Shown: piece after piece, positions 17,881-26,207 of the stretch
Layout: each line of letters opens with the position of its first letter
Numbering within the stretch: the first letter of the stretch is position 1
Assembly: GCA_041484525.1 (NCBI GenBank)
Contig: JBGPHT010000004.1
Coordinates: forward strand, 1 to 64,000
Reading direction: 5' to 3'
From: JBGPHT01 sp041484525
Lineage (GTDB): Bacteria > Acidobacteriota > Terriglobia > Bryobacterales > Bryobacteraceae
DNA length: 64,000 bases
Program-made: the position numbers and the translations under genes
The notes under the pieces: generated by a model
What the model was told of the DNA's origin: nothing
The model's input: the letters and a program-made list of their open reading frames with translations, nothing else
The model's database searches: none

Positions 17881-19073
17881 CGCGTGGCCCTCGATTTCCA
17901 GAGGATTCCGCAGGCCACCAGGGGCATGAAGGCGGCCAGCGTCGTGACGGGCGCGTATCCATAGTGGTCGATGGTGTACCCGATGGGCGGGGAAATCAGT
18001 GCGGCCACCGCACCCACCGACGCCGTCAACATGGAAACCGCGAACGCCGTATGCTGGCCGCCGAATACGTCCAGCGGCAGCGTGTACATATTGACGCTGA
18101 ACGCCGCCACCGCGAAGAAGCTCAACGAAATGCCGGCAGCAGCCCACCCCGCATTCGGGGCCGCCGGAATCACCGCGGTTCCGAGCGAGAGCACCGCGGC
18201 CGCAAAGCAGGCGCGGAACCGCGCCCCCGGCGGCGCCACACCGCGCTCGACCAGCCGCAGCGAAAGCCACCCGCCCGCGACCCCGCCCGCTGTCGCGAAC
18301 ACGGGCGGAATCCAGGCATACCAGGCCGCCTGCACCACGGTCAGATGATGCACGTCTACCAGGTACAGCGTGGTCCAGTAGGTCCAGAGCACATACCCGA
18401 CCATGCTGGCGGCGTTCGCGGCCACGAATACCCATAGTCTTCGTTCGCGCAGCAGGTCCACGCCGGCGCCGCGCTCGGGCTTGGAAGCGGGAACGCTGCG
18501 GGCCAGGCGCGCCATCCGATGCCACACCGGGATCCACGCCAGCCCGAGCAGTCCGGTGACTACGAATGCCTTGCGCCACCCCCAGTTCACTGCCAGCCAC
18601 GTTGCCAAGGGCGGCGCCAGCACCATCCCGAGGCTGACCCCGCCCTGGTTCACGGCGTTGCCCATGGCGCGTTCCGGTGGGCGCAGATATTGATGGATGG
18701 CTTTTCCCGCAGCCGGAATGCCCGCCGCCTCGGCCGCACCCAGAACCGCGCGGCACCCCACCAGTCCGGCAAGCCCGCTTGTGAACCCGGTCGCAATACC
18801 GGCGCACGACCACACGCCCACCGCGAAACTGATGACGCGATTCAGCCCGAAGCGATCGATGAGCATACCCGCGAACGGCGCACTGGCGGCGTACGTGATG
18901 GAACAGGCGGCCACGAGCCAGCCGTACTGCTCGCCGGTGAGTTGGAATTCCGCGCGCACCAGCGGCGCCAGCGCGGAAAGGGTCTGGCGGTCCAGGAAGT
19001 TGATGGCGGTGGAGAGCACGAACACGCTGAGCACCAGCCAGCGGAGTCTCTCAGCGTCCGGCGTGCGGCTCAC
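17877..19073 (-). CDS. MFS transporter, anion:cation symporter-like
   Basis: The 398-aa protein has twelve predicted membrane helices. The N-terminus LSTAINFLDRQTLSALAPLV and the loop motif GMLIDRFGLNRVI match the ExuT/GudP-type anion:cation symporter branch, which imports sugar acids such as hexuronates. QGGVSLGMVLAPPLATWL in helix 5 supports this. It overlaps the downstream glycosyltransferase by 4 bp and the upstream TPR gene by 4 bp, so the three genes form one translationally coupled operon. Substrate prediction is by family only. Confidence 0.9.
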   Translation of the reverse strand: MSRTPDAERLRWLVLSVFVLSTAINFLDRQTLSALAPLVRAEFQLTGEQYGWLVAACSITYAASAPFAGMLIDRFGLNRVISFAVGVWSCAGIATGFTSGLAGLVGCRAVLGAAEAAGIPAAGKAIHQYLRPPERAMGNAVNQGGVSLGMVLAPPLATWLAVNWGWRKAFVVTGLLGLAWIPVWHRMARLARSVPASKPERGAGVDLLRERRLWVFVAANAASMVGYVLWTYWTTLYLVDVHHLTVVQAAWYAWIPPVFATAGGVAGGWLSLRLVERGVAPPGARFRACFAAAVLSLGTAVIPAAPNAGWAAAGISLSFFAVAAFSVNMYTLPLDVFGGQHTAFAVSMLTASVGAVAALISPPIGYTIDHYGYAPVTTLAAFMPLVACGILWKSRATR

Positions 19074-20728
19074 TGGAACTCGATGGTGGCCACTTCGCCC
19101 ACGGTCCCCAGGCGTGCGTTGGCCTTCGGGAAATATTCGACGGAAATACGCCGCGCCTTCTGTACGCCGCAGCCGAGCGTCAACTCACCCGCGCCCGAAA
19201 TCGCAATCTGGCCAGGGTCGACAATCAGCAGCTTGAGGGTCTTATGGTCCTCGCCCTCGATGACTAGCCGCGCCTGCTTGCCCAGGCAGTCCACCTGCTT
19301 CAGGGAGCCGAGAACCTTGCCCGGAGGTTGCGGGCCATCCCACCAGGGAACGGCGGCGGCGTTCTGTTGCGGCGCGCCGCCATTGGCCCGGACTTCGGCC
19401 GCGTGCAACTCGGCCCGCGCCTGCGTCTTCAGCCTGTCGATATCGCGCGCGTCCTCTTCGGCCTGCCGGCGCTTCTCGGCTTCCTCGTAATCCAGGCGCT
19501 GCGCTTCGATGGCGATCCGCGCCTGCCGCATGCGAGCGCGCTCGGCCGGATCGATGGCCGCCTGCTCGCCCTGCGTCCACGCCTTCGCCGCGTCGGAATA
19601 ATTGTGGTCCGCGAGATACGCGTCGGCCAGGGCCTGCCAGTACGCCGTGTTGCGTGGATTCCGTTCCGCCGCCGCCTTCCAGTGCGCCAGCCGCTTGCGA
19701 GGATCGGTGTCGCGCTTCGCCATCAGCGCGAACGGCTCATCCAATTTGGAATTGATGCCCGCCGCCTTGAGCAGCGCTGTGGTGGCCTTTTCATTGTCCG
19801 GCTCGAGCTTGGCATATTCGATGTAGCACCGCGCGCTCCCGCTGCCCGCTTCCATGGCCGCCGCGAAATGCCGCCGCGCTTCGTCGCTGCGACGATCGCG
19901 CAGCGCCAGCAGCCCGAGTCCTTCCTCGGACTCCGCGACCTTCTCATGCAGGCGGAGCAGTCCTTCATATTCGGCTGCCGACTGGGCACCCGCCAACAGG
20001 TCGGCGCGCGCCAGGCGGGAGTCGGTGTCGGAAACCGGCCGCTCCGGAAAATCGCCCGCGGCCATCGGCCGATTGGGAAGGGTGGCGGTTTCGAAATTGC
20101 CCGCCGCCAGGTGCTGCTTCGCCTGCGTCTCGATTTCCGCGGGCGATTTCCCGAAGGCGTTACGGTACGCCGGCTCCTCATCCACGCCCCGGCGCAGGTT
20201 GTAGAGCAGCACACGAATCTTGCCGAAGTATTGCGGATCGGTAACCAGCAGATGAATGCGTGCCCAGTCGAGATCCGGGCGGGGCGGCGCATCCGCCGTG
20301 ATGCGAATGCCGTTCACCTCGAGCCTTGAGAACAAGGCGATCAGCCCGTTCTCAAACCGCGCCGGCATGCGCGTGGTGGTGTTCAGGAAAAGCTGGATCA
20401 GCTCGGTGTTGACGGCCGGCAGGATCGGCGCCTTGTCTGCGAGGACGAAGTTGAAACGGTCGCGGCCTTCGACGAGCGGCGTCGCTGCCGTCCACCCCTT
20501 GGGGTTCTTGAACAGCATGATGCGGACCGGTTGGGGGGTCTGCAAGTCCGGCTCACCGAGGATCGCGCCCAGCGCAGCGCGGAACTCTTCGAAGCGCACC
20601 AACATCTCGCGCCCGGCCCGCGGACCCGCATCCGTCATGACCTCGAAAGGTCCGGAGGTGAACTTCACCCAGTGGTCGTCGGCCGCCAGGAGGCACGGCA
20701 ACAGAAAGACAAGGAACAACCGCCGCAT
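19070..20728 (-). CDS. secreted TPR-repeat protein of acidobacterial type
   Basis: The 552-aa product begins with a signal peptide (MRRLFLVFLLPCLLAADD). Residues 20-200 form a region like the DUF1570/peptidase-MA-related proteins (VKFTSGPFEVMTDAGPRAGR), but no HExxH motif is seen. TPR-like helical repeats follow at about residues 240-430, including an Ala/Glu/Arg-rich coiled segment. The last 100 residues are a beta-rich tail. Such proteins are common in Solibacter-like genomes and have no known function. It is the first gene of the operon with the MFS and glycosyltransferase genes. Confidence 0.8.
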   Translation of the reverse strand: MRRLFLVFLLPCLLAADDHWVKFTSGPFEVMTDAGPRAGREMLVRFEEFRAALGAILGEPDLQTPQPVRIMLFKNPKGWTAATPLVEGRDRFNFVLADKAPILPAVNTELIQLFLNTTTRMPARFENGLIALFSRLEVNGIRITADAPPRPDLDWARIHLLVTDPQYFGKIRVLLYNLRRGVDEEPAYRNAFGKSPAEIETQAKQHLAAGNFETATLPNRPMAAGDFPERPVSDTDSRLARADLLAGAQSAAEYEGLLRLHEKVAESEEGLGLLALRDRRSDEARRHFAAAMEAGSGSARCYIEYAKLEPDNEKATTALLKAAGINSKLDEPFALMAKRDTDPRKRLAHWKAAAERNPRNTAYWQALADAYLADHNYSDAAKAWTQGEQAAIDPAERARMRQARIAIEAQRLDYEEAEKRRQAEEDARDIDRLKTQARAELHAAEVRANGGAPQQNAAAVPWWDGPQPPGKVLGSLKQVDCLGKQARLVIEGEDHKTLKLLIVDPGQIAISGAGELTLGCGVQKARRISVEYFPKANARLGTVGEVATIEFQ

Positions 20729-20819
20729 TCTTCTTCTATTATCCCGCCATTATGCGGCGGAGTGGCGCGGTGGGGAGAATCGGCTGCCACGAGTTCTGGT
20801 AAACTGGAATTTCACTCGT

Positions 20820-20894
20820 GGCGCTATCGTCTAACGGTTAGGACGGAGCCCTCTCAAGGCTTAAATACGGGTTCGATTCCCGTTAGCGCTACCA
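20820..20894 (+). tRNA. tRNA-Glu (CTC), encoded CCA; integration target
   Basis: The sequence folds as a full cloverleaf. The acceptor stem is GGCGCTA (20820-20826) with TAGCGCT (20884-20890), including one G-U pair. The anticodon loop CTCTCAA contains CTC, which reads GAG (glutamate). The T arm is ACGGG-TTCGATT-CCCGT (20867-20883). Discriminator A20891 is followed by encoded CCA. The integrase-bearing element starts right after it, so the 3' end is the likely attachment site. Confidence 0.96.
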
Positions 20895-20918
20895 AGTTTT
20901 CATAGACTTACAGCCTGC

Positions 20919-20938
20919 TTGCTCACACTTGCTCACAC
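20919..20938 (+). repeat. tandem 10-bp repeat beside the attachment site
   Basis: TTGCTCACAC occurs twice in tandem (20919-20928 and 20929-20938), 25 bp after the end of the tRNA. Short direct repeats near an attachment site often serve as arm-type binding sites for a tyrosine integrase or Xis. Nothing else is visible between the tRNA and the AbiEii gene. The role is inferred. Confidence 0.35.
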
Positions 20939-21017
20939 AATTTTGAAGTTCTGAACTAACGCCGACGCTGCGGTGTCTTAGGACCGCACCCGCGCCTCCT
21001 TACCGCAATGCCCCGCG

Positions 21018-21941
21018 TCACTCCTCCATCCCGAGAGCCTTGAGCAGGTTGCTAATGAGCTGGTCGCGTTTTTTGGGGTCCATCTTCGCGAGATTCTGAA
21101 GTCGCCATTGTACGGCGGGCAGTTTTTCAGCGTGCGGGATGTTGAGGATTTCCCAGTCCGGCTTGCCCCGCTTGAAGGAAGCCAGGAATCGGCGGTGTTC
21201 GCCGGGCATCTTGCCGACAAGCTCGGCAATAAGGTCTTCACGCGCCCGAATGAGGTCATCGAGCGTGACGGGTTTCTCCGTCATCCCTTCGAAACCGCGC
21301 TCGAATTCCTGCCTGATGTCCTGGAGCGTCGGGGCGAGCACTTCAGCCATCGGCCGGTTATGGCTGAGCATGTAGACCACGAATGCTTTCCTCAACTCTT
21401 CGCCAATGCCTTCGTTCGCGAGCAGATCGCGGACATCGAACAGGTCCCGCGGGTGCTGGCGGTCGAGCGCCGCAACGAGCTTGCCGGCGTAGAGGTCGGC
21501 GAAGCTGACGACCTGGATTTCAGCGAAACCGAACTGATCTTCGACGGCCGCCGAGACGGACCGGGTTTTCGGATCATAGACGCAGCCGCGCAGGACCGGC
21601 GTCACTTCGATCTTGATCCGGACCCCGTCCACTTCCACGAATATCTTGCTGACGATGTTTTCGGGTTTTAGTTTTACGGTCGTCACCCTCGCGCCGCGAA
21701 GGCCATCGCGAATGCGCTTCTCCAGCCGCTGCATCGCGGCGTCGATATTGGCGAGCGACGTCGCCCTGTCTTCCACCGGCAGGTACGTGAGATCGATATC
21801 CACGGAGAGGCGCGGCATGTCGCGCACGAAGAGATTGATGGCCGTGCCGCCCTTCAGCGCGAAGCAGGTCTCGGCGGCGACGAGCGGTATCGTGCGGACC
21901 AGCAGCGCCACCTGCCGACGGTATTGTTCAGACGCCGGCAT
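21018..21941 (-). CDS. AbiEii/AbiGii-family nucleotidyltransferase toxin
   Basis: The 307-aa protein is the toxin of a type IV AbiE system, a GTP-dependent nucleotidyltransferase that arrests growth and aborts phage infection. Residues 28-50 hold the nucleotidyltransferase motif FALKGGTAINLF followed by RLSVDIDLTYLP, with the metal-binding Asp pair. A second conserved block is VVSFADLYAGKLVAALDRQH with HPRDLFDVRDLL (about 150-175). Length is in the family range. It overlaps the antitoxin gene by 14 bp. Confidence 0.92.
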   Translation of the reverse strand: MPASEQYRRQVALLVRTIPLVAAETCFALKGGTAINLFVRDMPRLSVDIDLTYLPVEDRATSLANIDAAMQRLEKRIRDGLRGARVTTVKLKPENIVSKIFVEVDGVRIKIEVTPVLRGCVYDPKTRSVSAAVEDQFGFAEIQVVSFADLYAGKLVAALDRQHPRDLFDVRDLLANEGIGEELRKAFVVYMLSHNRPMAEVLAPTLQDIRQEFERGFEGMTEKPVTLDDLIRAREDLIAELVGKMPGEHRRFLASFKRGKPDWEILNIPHAEKLPAVQWRLQNLAKMDPKKRDQLISNLLKALGMEE

Positions 21942-22773
21942 CGAGGTTCTCCGGCACCGTTATGTTGTATTTCGGATCGAGCTTGCCGCCGCGCACCAGC
22001 ATGCGCTTGCCTTTGCCAAGGTCGATGCCCGCGCGATCGAGTTTCTGGAGCCACGCATGATTGTGGCGTTCTGCGAACCAGAAGAACAGGCGCTTCACTT
22101 TCACACTCCGGCAGTCGGCCAGAAGCGCCTGAAGACGCCGCGGGCTTAAGTTGCGAAGTCCCTCCATCAGGACATCCGCCTGGTGAAAGGTCTCGCGCTT
22201 GGGAACTTCATCGAGGAGTTCGAGGATGGCCCGTTCTGGCGTCGACTGGGTGAGGGGATATTTCCATTGCCCCCACGGCTGCTGCGCGAAGCCGTTGTCC
22301 TCCGGGGGCGGCTGCGCGGCATCCCCTTTCGTGAAGTAGGCCGGGACGTCGCGGTTTCTGAAAAGCTTGCGCGCGTTATGCAGAACGAGCTTTGTGTCCA
22401 CCGGTACGCGCGACACCCATCCCGGCAATTCCTCATTGGCGTAAAGATGCGCTTCTCGGGAGCCTCCTGACGAGACGTAGTGGCCAAAGCCCTGGAGCTC
22501 AAGCGCCGTTCTGGCGCCCGCTGCGACGGAAAGGTTCTGAAGATAATTTAGTGAGATGACAAGTTGCTGCCACGGAACTGATGACAGCGTTTCAGGCAGA
22601 GGGGACCGGCAATAGACACCACGGGCCAGGGGATGCAGCCAGCCGTGCATGGCGTATTTGCGCCGGAGTTGGCGCGAGACACCGTGCCGTTCCAGCCAGC
22701 CGGAATCAACCACCAGCCCTTCCGGAAGGCTGCGCTGAAGCCAGTTTAGCTTTCCCTGAGTTTGACTACCCAT
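21928..22773 (-). CDS. AbiEi-type antitoxin and autorepressor
   Basis: The 281-aa protein matches AbiEi antitoxins. An N-terminal winged helix (about residues 5-75, with GVSRQLRRKYAMHGWLHPLA and RGVYCR) is followed by the AbiEi_3-like region (ARTALELQGFGHYVS) and a C-terminal antitoxicity domain. The N-terminal part binds inverted repeats in its own promoter and the C-terminal part prevents toxicity. Four copies of the 7-bp sequence GTAAACC, or its complement, lie directly upstream. The pair sits between the tRNA and the integrase and probably helps keep the element in the population. Confidence 0.88.
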   Translation of the reverse strand: MGSQTQGKLNWLQRSLPEGLVVDSGWLERHGVSRQLRRKYAMHGWLHPLARGVYCRSPLPETLSSVPWQQLVISLNYLQNLSVAAGARTALELQGFGHYVSSGGSREAHLYANEELPGWVSRVPVDTKLVLHNARKLFRNRDVPAYFTKGDAAQPPPEDNGFAQQPWGQWKYPLTQSTPERAILELLDEVPKRETFHQADVLMEGLRNLSPRRLQALLADCRSVKVKRLFFWFAERHNHAWLQKLDRAGIDLGKGKRMLVRGGKLDPKYNITVPENLDAGV

Positions 22774-22867
22774 GGTTTACAAAATACACTATTCGTAAAC
22801 CAAAGGCAAGTTTAAATAACTCCGTTTTTGTAAACCTAAGGTTTACCTAAACGATAAACGGTAAACC
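22774..22867 (-). promoter_or_regulatory. inverted-repeat operator of the AbiE operon
   Basis: The 7-bp word GTAAACC or its complement GGTTTAC occurs at 22774-22780, 22795-22801, 22830-22836, 22840-22846 and 22861-22867. The middle two form a palindrome (GTAAACC-TAA-GGTTTAC, 22830-22846) and the first two form a wider inverted repeat that reaches the start codon. AbiEi proteins are known to bind such repeats cooperatively and repress their operon. The local sequence is AT-rich, fitting a promoter. Confidence 0.65.
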
Positions 22868-22893
22868 ACGGCACAGCTCAGCCAGTCTGCTCA

Positions 22894-24099
22894 CTAAGCC
22901 GATTTCCTTACGCGGCCTGGCTTTACAGGCTTGGAATCATTCTGAAACTTTTCCCACGCCTTTGCGGCGAGATCGTCCCTGCCCTCCAGTGCATGAGCAT
23001 AAATCGTGGCTGTGACATGCGGACTGGAATGACCGAGCCGCTTGCTGACATCAGTCAGCGGCACGCCGGCCGCCAGCAGGTGCGAGCCATGGGTGTGGCG
23101 CAGTGAATGAAGGCTGGCCCCCTTTGGCAGCTTGAGGCTGCGGAACAACAGCGACACGGAAGCCGAGATCGTGTCCGGCTTCAGCGGTGAGCCGTCCGGA
23201 TTGCAGAAGATGAAATCGCCCTGATAGCTGTCGCCGAAATGTTCGCGGTAAGGCTGCTGCTTTTTCCGGTGGGCCTGCAGCTTCTTCAGGGCTGACGGCG
23301 GAATGGTGATAGTCCGGAATTTCTTGTTCTTCGGTTCTTTTAGGAACACGCCCTGCCCGACCTGCGAAAGCGAGTGGCCGATCATGAGCTGGTTGCCCTG
23401 CAGGTCCGGCCATTGCAGCCCCAGCAGCTCGCCGCGACGCGCCCCGGTGGCGGCATCGAGTTCAAGAAAAACATCCATGCCCCACGGCGCGGTGGCACCG
23501 GCGATTAGTTGTTCCTGCTGCTCGACTGACAGGGCGATGCCTTCCTTTTTCTTCGGCACGGGCGGCTCGCTCGCCTGCACAGGGTTCAATTCGGCGATGC
23601 CCCAACGCATGCCACGCGTGTAGGCGCTCGACACAAGACCCGCGATATTGCGGACGGTCTTGCGGCTGAGCGGCTTTCCCAGTCTGCGCCCCCTGCCCCC
23701 GCTGGTGAGCAAACGGTTCCATTCGCGCGAGAGGTGAATCGGTTTGATTTTGGGCAGCGGCATGGCGAGAAGATCCGCGTCCAGATAGTCGGCCATCTCG
23801 CGGTAGCGCTGCAGTGTCTTGGCCGCGAGGGCCTTCGCGCCGTGCTCGCTGAAAAACTCTTTCAGCAGACCGGCGAGCGTGCCGGGGATCGCCACCGGGG
23901 TGGCGGATTGCAGCTCGTAATCGCGCTGCGCCTTGACGCGGCGGGCGGTCTCGGCGTCCTGTGCTTCCTTCTTGGAGTCAAAGCCGCTCTCGAAAATCTG
24001 TTTCCTGTTGGCGCGGGTGGAACCGGGGGCGTCGAAGACGTAGGCCCAGGCTATCTTTACACCTTCGGCTGTCTTCCACTTCCTCTTGCGGATGGCCAT
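22894..24099 (-). CDS. int: tyrosine recombinase/integrase
   Basis: The 401-aa protein has a basic N-terminal arm-binding domain (MAIRKRKWKTAEGVKIAW), a SAM-like core-binding domain (about residues 80-180) and a C-terminal catalytic domain. Catalytic residues are visible: Arg in ATGARRGELLGLQWPDL, HSLRHTHGSHLLAAGV with the His-x-x-Arg pair, and LGHSSPHVTATIYAHAL with the second His and nucleophile Tyr. The ATG at 24099 is preferred over an upstream TTG at 24117. It would insert the element into the tRNA-Glu 3' end, 2 kb to the left. The Xis-like gene is 24 bp upstream on the same strand. Confidence 0.95.
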   Translation of the reverse strand: MAIRKRKWKTAEGVKIAWAYVFDAPGSTRANRKQIFESGFDSKKEAQDAETARRVKAQRDYELQSATPVAIPGTLAGLLKEFFSEHGAKALAAKTLQRYREMADYLDADLLAMPLPKIKPIHLSREWNRLLTSGGRGRRLGKPLSRKTVRNIAGLVSSAYTRGMRWGIAELNPVQASEPPVPKKKEGIALSVEQQEQLIAGATAPWGMDVFLELDAATGARRGELLGLQWPDLQGNQLMIGHSLSQVGQGVFLKEPKNKKFRTITIPPSALKKLQAHRKKQQPYREHFGDSYQGDFIFCNPDGSPLKPDTISASVSLLFRSLKLPKGASLHSLRHTHGSHLLAAGVPLTDVSKRLGHSSPHVTATIYAHALEGRDDLAAKAWEKFQNDSKPVKPGRVRKSA

Positions 24100-24123
24100 G
24101 CCCGATTGTACACACAAAACCCG

Positions 24124-24411
24124 TTAGTTTTCCGGGTTTAATAGATCTTTAAGGTCCAGCATCTTCAAAAGTTCTCGCCGCCGTGCGCAGCTTTCATCGG
24201 CCCTGTCATGGATGTCAATGGCCCCGCCCTGCCCTATGGTGGCTTCCCAATGCTCATAGGCGGTGCGGGAAACGATGAAGCGGTGGCCGTGACGAAGATT
24301 GGGGATCTCGTGAGACTTGAGCATCTGGTAGACGGTTTCCTCGCACACGTCGAGGCGTCTGGCGATCTCCGGCACGGTGATTGTCGTGTGCTGAGCGGGT
24401 TCGCCAGCCAT
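24124..24411 (-). CDS. excisionase-like helix-turn-helix protein
   Basis: The 95-aa protein has a MerR-like/HTH_17 DNA-binding domain: TVPEIARRLDVCEETVYQML followed by the wing IPNLRHGHRFIVSR. Small proteins of this type upstream of a tyrosine integrase usually act as recombination directionality factors that favour excision. The C-terminal 40 residues are charged. GGAG lies before the ATG. It could also regulate the integrase gene. It shares strand and short spacing with int. Confidence 0.8.
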   Translation of the reverse strand: MAGEPAQHTTITVPEIARRLDVCEETVYQMLKSHEIPNLRHGHRFIVSRTAYEHWEATIGQGGAIDIHDRADESCARRRELLKMLDLKDLLNPEN

Positions 24412-24526
24412 AGAGGGCTCCGATCCATTTTAAGCCGGATCGGATGCAAGAAGGCCTGGGAGATTCAAAGGCGGAATGCGCCCATTGGAACGCTCAAACG
24501 ACGAACAGGCCGTGGATTTCAGCCGG

Positions 24527-24832
24527 TCATTCCGCTGTCGCCGCCGTCTCTGTCGGGGCGATTTCGGGCTTGCCGTATTTGGCAAACAGATCGTTGAAGC
24601 CTTCGGCTACCAGGCTGTGCAGGGTCTTGTTGTTCTGCACGGCGAGAATCTTGAGCTGGTCCCTCACCTGTTTAGGAAAATGTACAGTGATGGGGCTCGT
24701 ACCCGCCCTGCCCTGCTGCGCCGGAGCCGTCGTGTTGGCGGGCGTTGCCGGTTGCTGGATGACGGCCCTGGGATGACGGGCGCTACCGCCGGTCTCAGCC
24801 AGCAGCTCTCTCAGATTTGCTTTGTTGCTCAT
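24527..24832 (-). CDS. ribbon-helix-helix partition partner (ParG-like)
   Basis: The 101-aa protein has a disordered, Pro/Ala/Thr-rich N-terminus (residues 1-48) and a C-terminal ribbon-helix-helix domain (ITVHFPKQVRDQLKILAVQN onwards). This is the layout of ParG/Omega centromere-binding proteins, whose flexible arm stimulates the partner ParA ATPase. Its gene overlaps parA by 38 bp, which supports a partition pair. Known homologous arrangements occur on plasmids of Alphaproteobacteria. The sites it binds may be the repeats upstream of parA. Confidence 0.8.
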   Translation of the reverse strand: MSNKANLRELLAETGGSARHPRAVIQQPATPANTTAPAQQGRAGTSPITVHFPKQVRDQLKILAVQNNKTLHSLVAEGFNDLFAKYGKPEIAPTETAATAE

Positions 24833-25484
24833 GGTGCTCCTGCTTGGTTTTGTCTTTCGACAGTTGAACGAGAGTGCTCAAAACATACTTGTAGACTTGT
24901 AGGATTTCCGCCGCGCCCTTCCCTTTCTGGTCGTACTCCTGGGCAGCCTGTCCGACCGCCCCGGCATCGCCGAACACGGCGCGGTGCCCGAGCGTGTAAG
25001 GGCAGACCGGTATCTGCAGGCGGCCGAGAAGTTCGCGCGCCTGTTCATGGCGATCGCCGACGGCGGGAACGGCGTTGAGGACCACAATCGCCGGCTTGTT
25101 ACCGGCGAGGGTGAGTATCTCCTTGGTGTTCGGGATGGTCTCAAGATCGTAGGCCTGCGGGCGGCACGGGATGAGCACAAGGTCGGCGGCTTTAGCGGCG
25201 GCAAGGGCGGACTGCTCGTTGCGCGCGGGCGTGTCGATAACGGCAAAGTCCACCCCGTTCTCTTCAGCCTTAGCGAGGGCGGCAGCCAGCCGTCCGGGTT
25301 GGGCGTCGATGACGACGGGGCCGTCGGATTTGCGGCGGTCCTTCCAGTTGCAGGCGGTGCCCTGGGGATCAAGATCGATGATGATCGAGGTCATCCCGAC
25401 CTGCCCGGCGGCAACGGCGAGCGATACGGCCAGAGTGGTCTTGCCGGTCCCGCCCTTCTGTGCGATGAGAGCAACTGTATACAT
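24795..25484 (-). CDS. parA: ParA-family partition ATPase
   Basis: The 229-aa protein has the deviant Walker A motif QKGGTGKTTLAVSLA (residues 9-23), Walker A' IIIDLDPQGTACNWKDRR and Walker B-like FAVIDTPA. It lacks an N-terminal helix-turn-helix and is thus the short type Ib form, normally paired with a small ribbon-helix-helix protein, as here. It moves DNA cargo along the nucleoid. On an integrated element it suggests a replicating circular stage or stabilisation after excision. Confidence 0.93.
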   Translation of the reverse strand: MYTVALIAQKGGTGKTTLAVSLAVAAGQVGMTSIIIDLDPQGTACNWKDRRKSDGPVVIDAQPGRLAAALAKAEENGVDFAVIDTPARNEQSALAAAKAADLVLIPCRPQAYDLETIPNTKEILTLAGNKPAIVVLNAVPAVGDRHEQARELLGRLQIPVCPYTLGHRAVFGDAGAVGQAAQEYDQKGKGAAEILQVYKYVLSTLVQLSKDKTKQEHHEQQSKSERAAG

Positions 25485-26207
25485 GGCTGGTTTCCTCCTG
25501 TGCGAGGTTGAGGCTTTGAGAGTTGGCTAGGCGGCTGGTTGGAGCATTGGAGATTGTGCGCGAACGAGAGTTGTATGCATGTCTACTTGCCTATGTTGAG
25601 CTTTGGAGCGCCCGAGAATTCCAGACATTGAGAGATGAAGAGAAGCGGGATTCGAGAGTTCGCGACTGCGAGCGTTGGATGGTTCGAGACTGTGCGACTG
25701 TGCGACTGCGAGCGTTTCTGAATTGGCTGGAAGGCTGATTCGCTCGTTGTCTACAAGTAGAAGATTAGCCCCAAAGGGGCGCGTGGTCAACGGGGCAAGG
25801 GCTTTCAGTGGCGTAGCATTTGCGCGTTGTAGGTTTGTCGCAGATTAGACAAGTAGACAATGAGAGGCACCGACCGCAGGGCAACCGGGGGGCGCGATGA
25901 TCAACGGGCGGCCTGCCCGACCAAACGTGCATCGGAAGCGGGGCAGGGGCTCTGCCAGGAAGCGGCCTTCACCGGCATTGCATTTGAGCATTGTCGGGTT
26001 GTCGCGAAGTATACAAGTAGACAATCCGGGCGCATGCCGCTCGCCTACGGGGGATGCGGAAGGGGGTTTTCAGCGGCGCGTTTTGAAAACCCTCTTGCGG
26101 GGGGAGACGGCAGGTGTCGCCGTCGTGGGGGGAACCCGCCCGCCCCGGCGTCCCCTTGAGGGGAATGAGAAAGGGTGATTACAACGCCTTCAAATATTGG
26201 CTCAACG
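25485..26207. repeat. non-coding region with centromere-like repeats upstream of parA
   Basis: This 720-bp stretch holds no convincing gene. The word GTCTACTTG or its complement recurs at 25581-25589, 25749-25763 (GTCTACAAGTAGAAG, partly palindromic), 25848-25860 (GACAAGTAGACAA) and 26013-26025 (ACAAGTAGACAAT). The last two lie in a diverged direct repeat of about 80 bp (roughly 25,793-25,861 and 25,938-26,025), each with a GGCAnGGGCT start and a TTGTCG before the word. This is the arrangement expected for parS sites or iterons next to parA. A short run of GCGACTG repeats lies at 25,660-25,715. Confidence 0.5.

Noticed and set aside
17881..18813. 933-bp N-terminal extension of the glycosyltransferase frame
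   Set aside because: It reads through the MFS transporter gene in another frame; the GTG at 17880 in the GTGA overlap explains the real start.
25523..25738. 71-codon plus-strand frame upstream of parA
   Set aside because: No ribosome-binding site, repetitive codons from GCGACTG repeats, and no domain.
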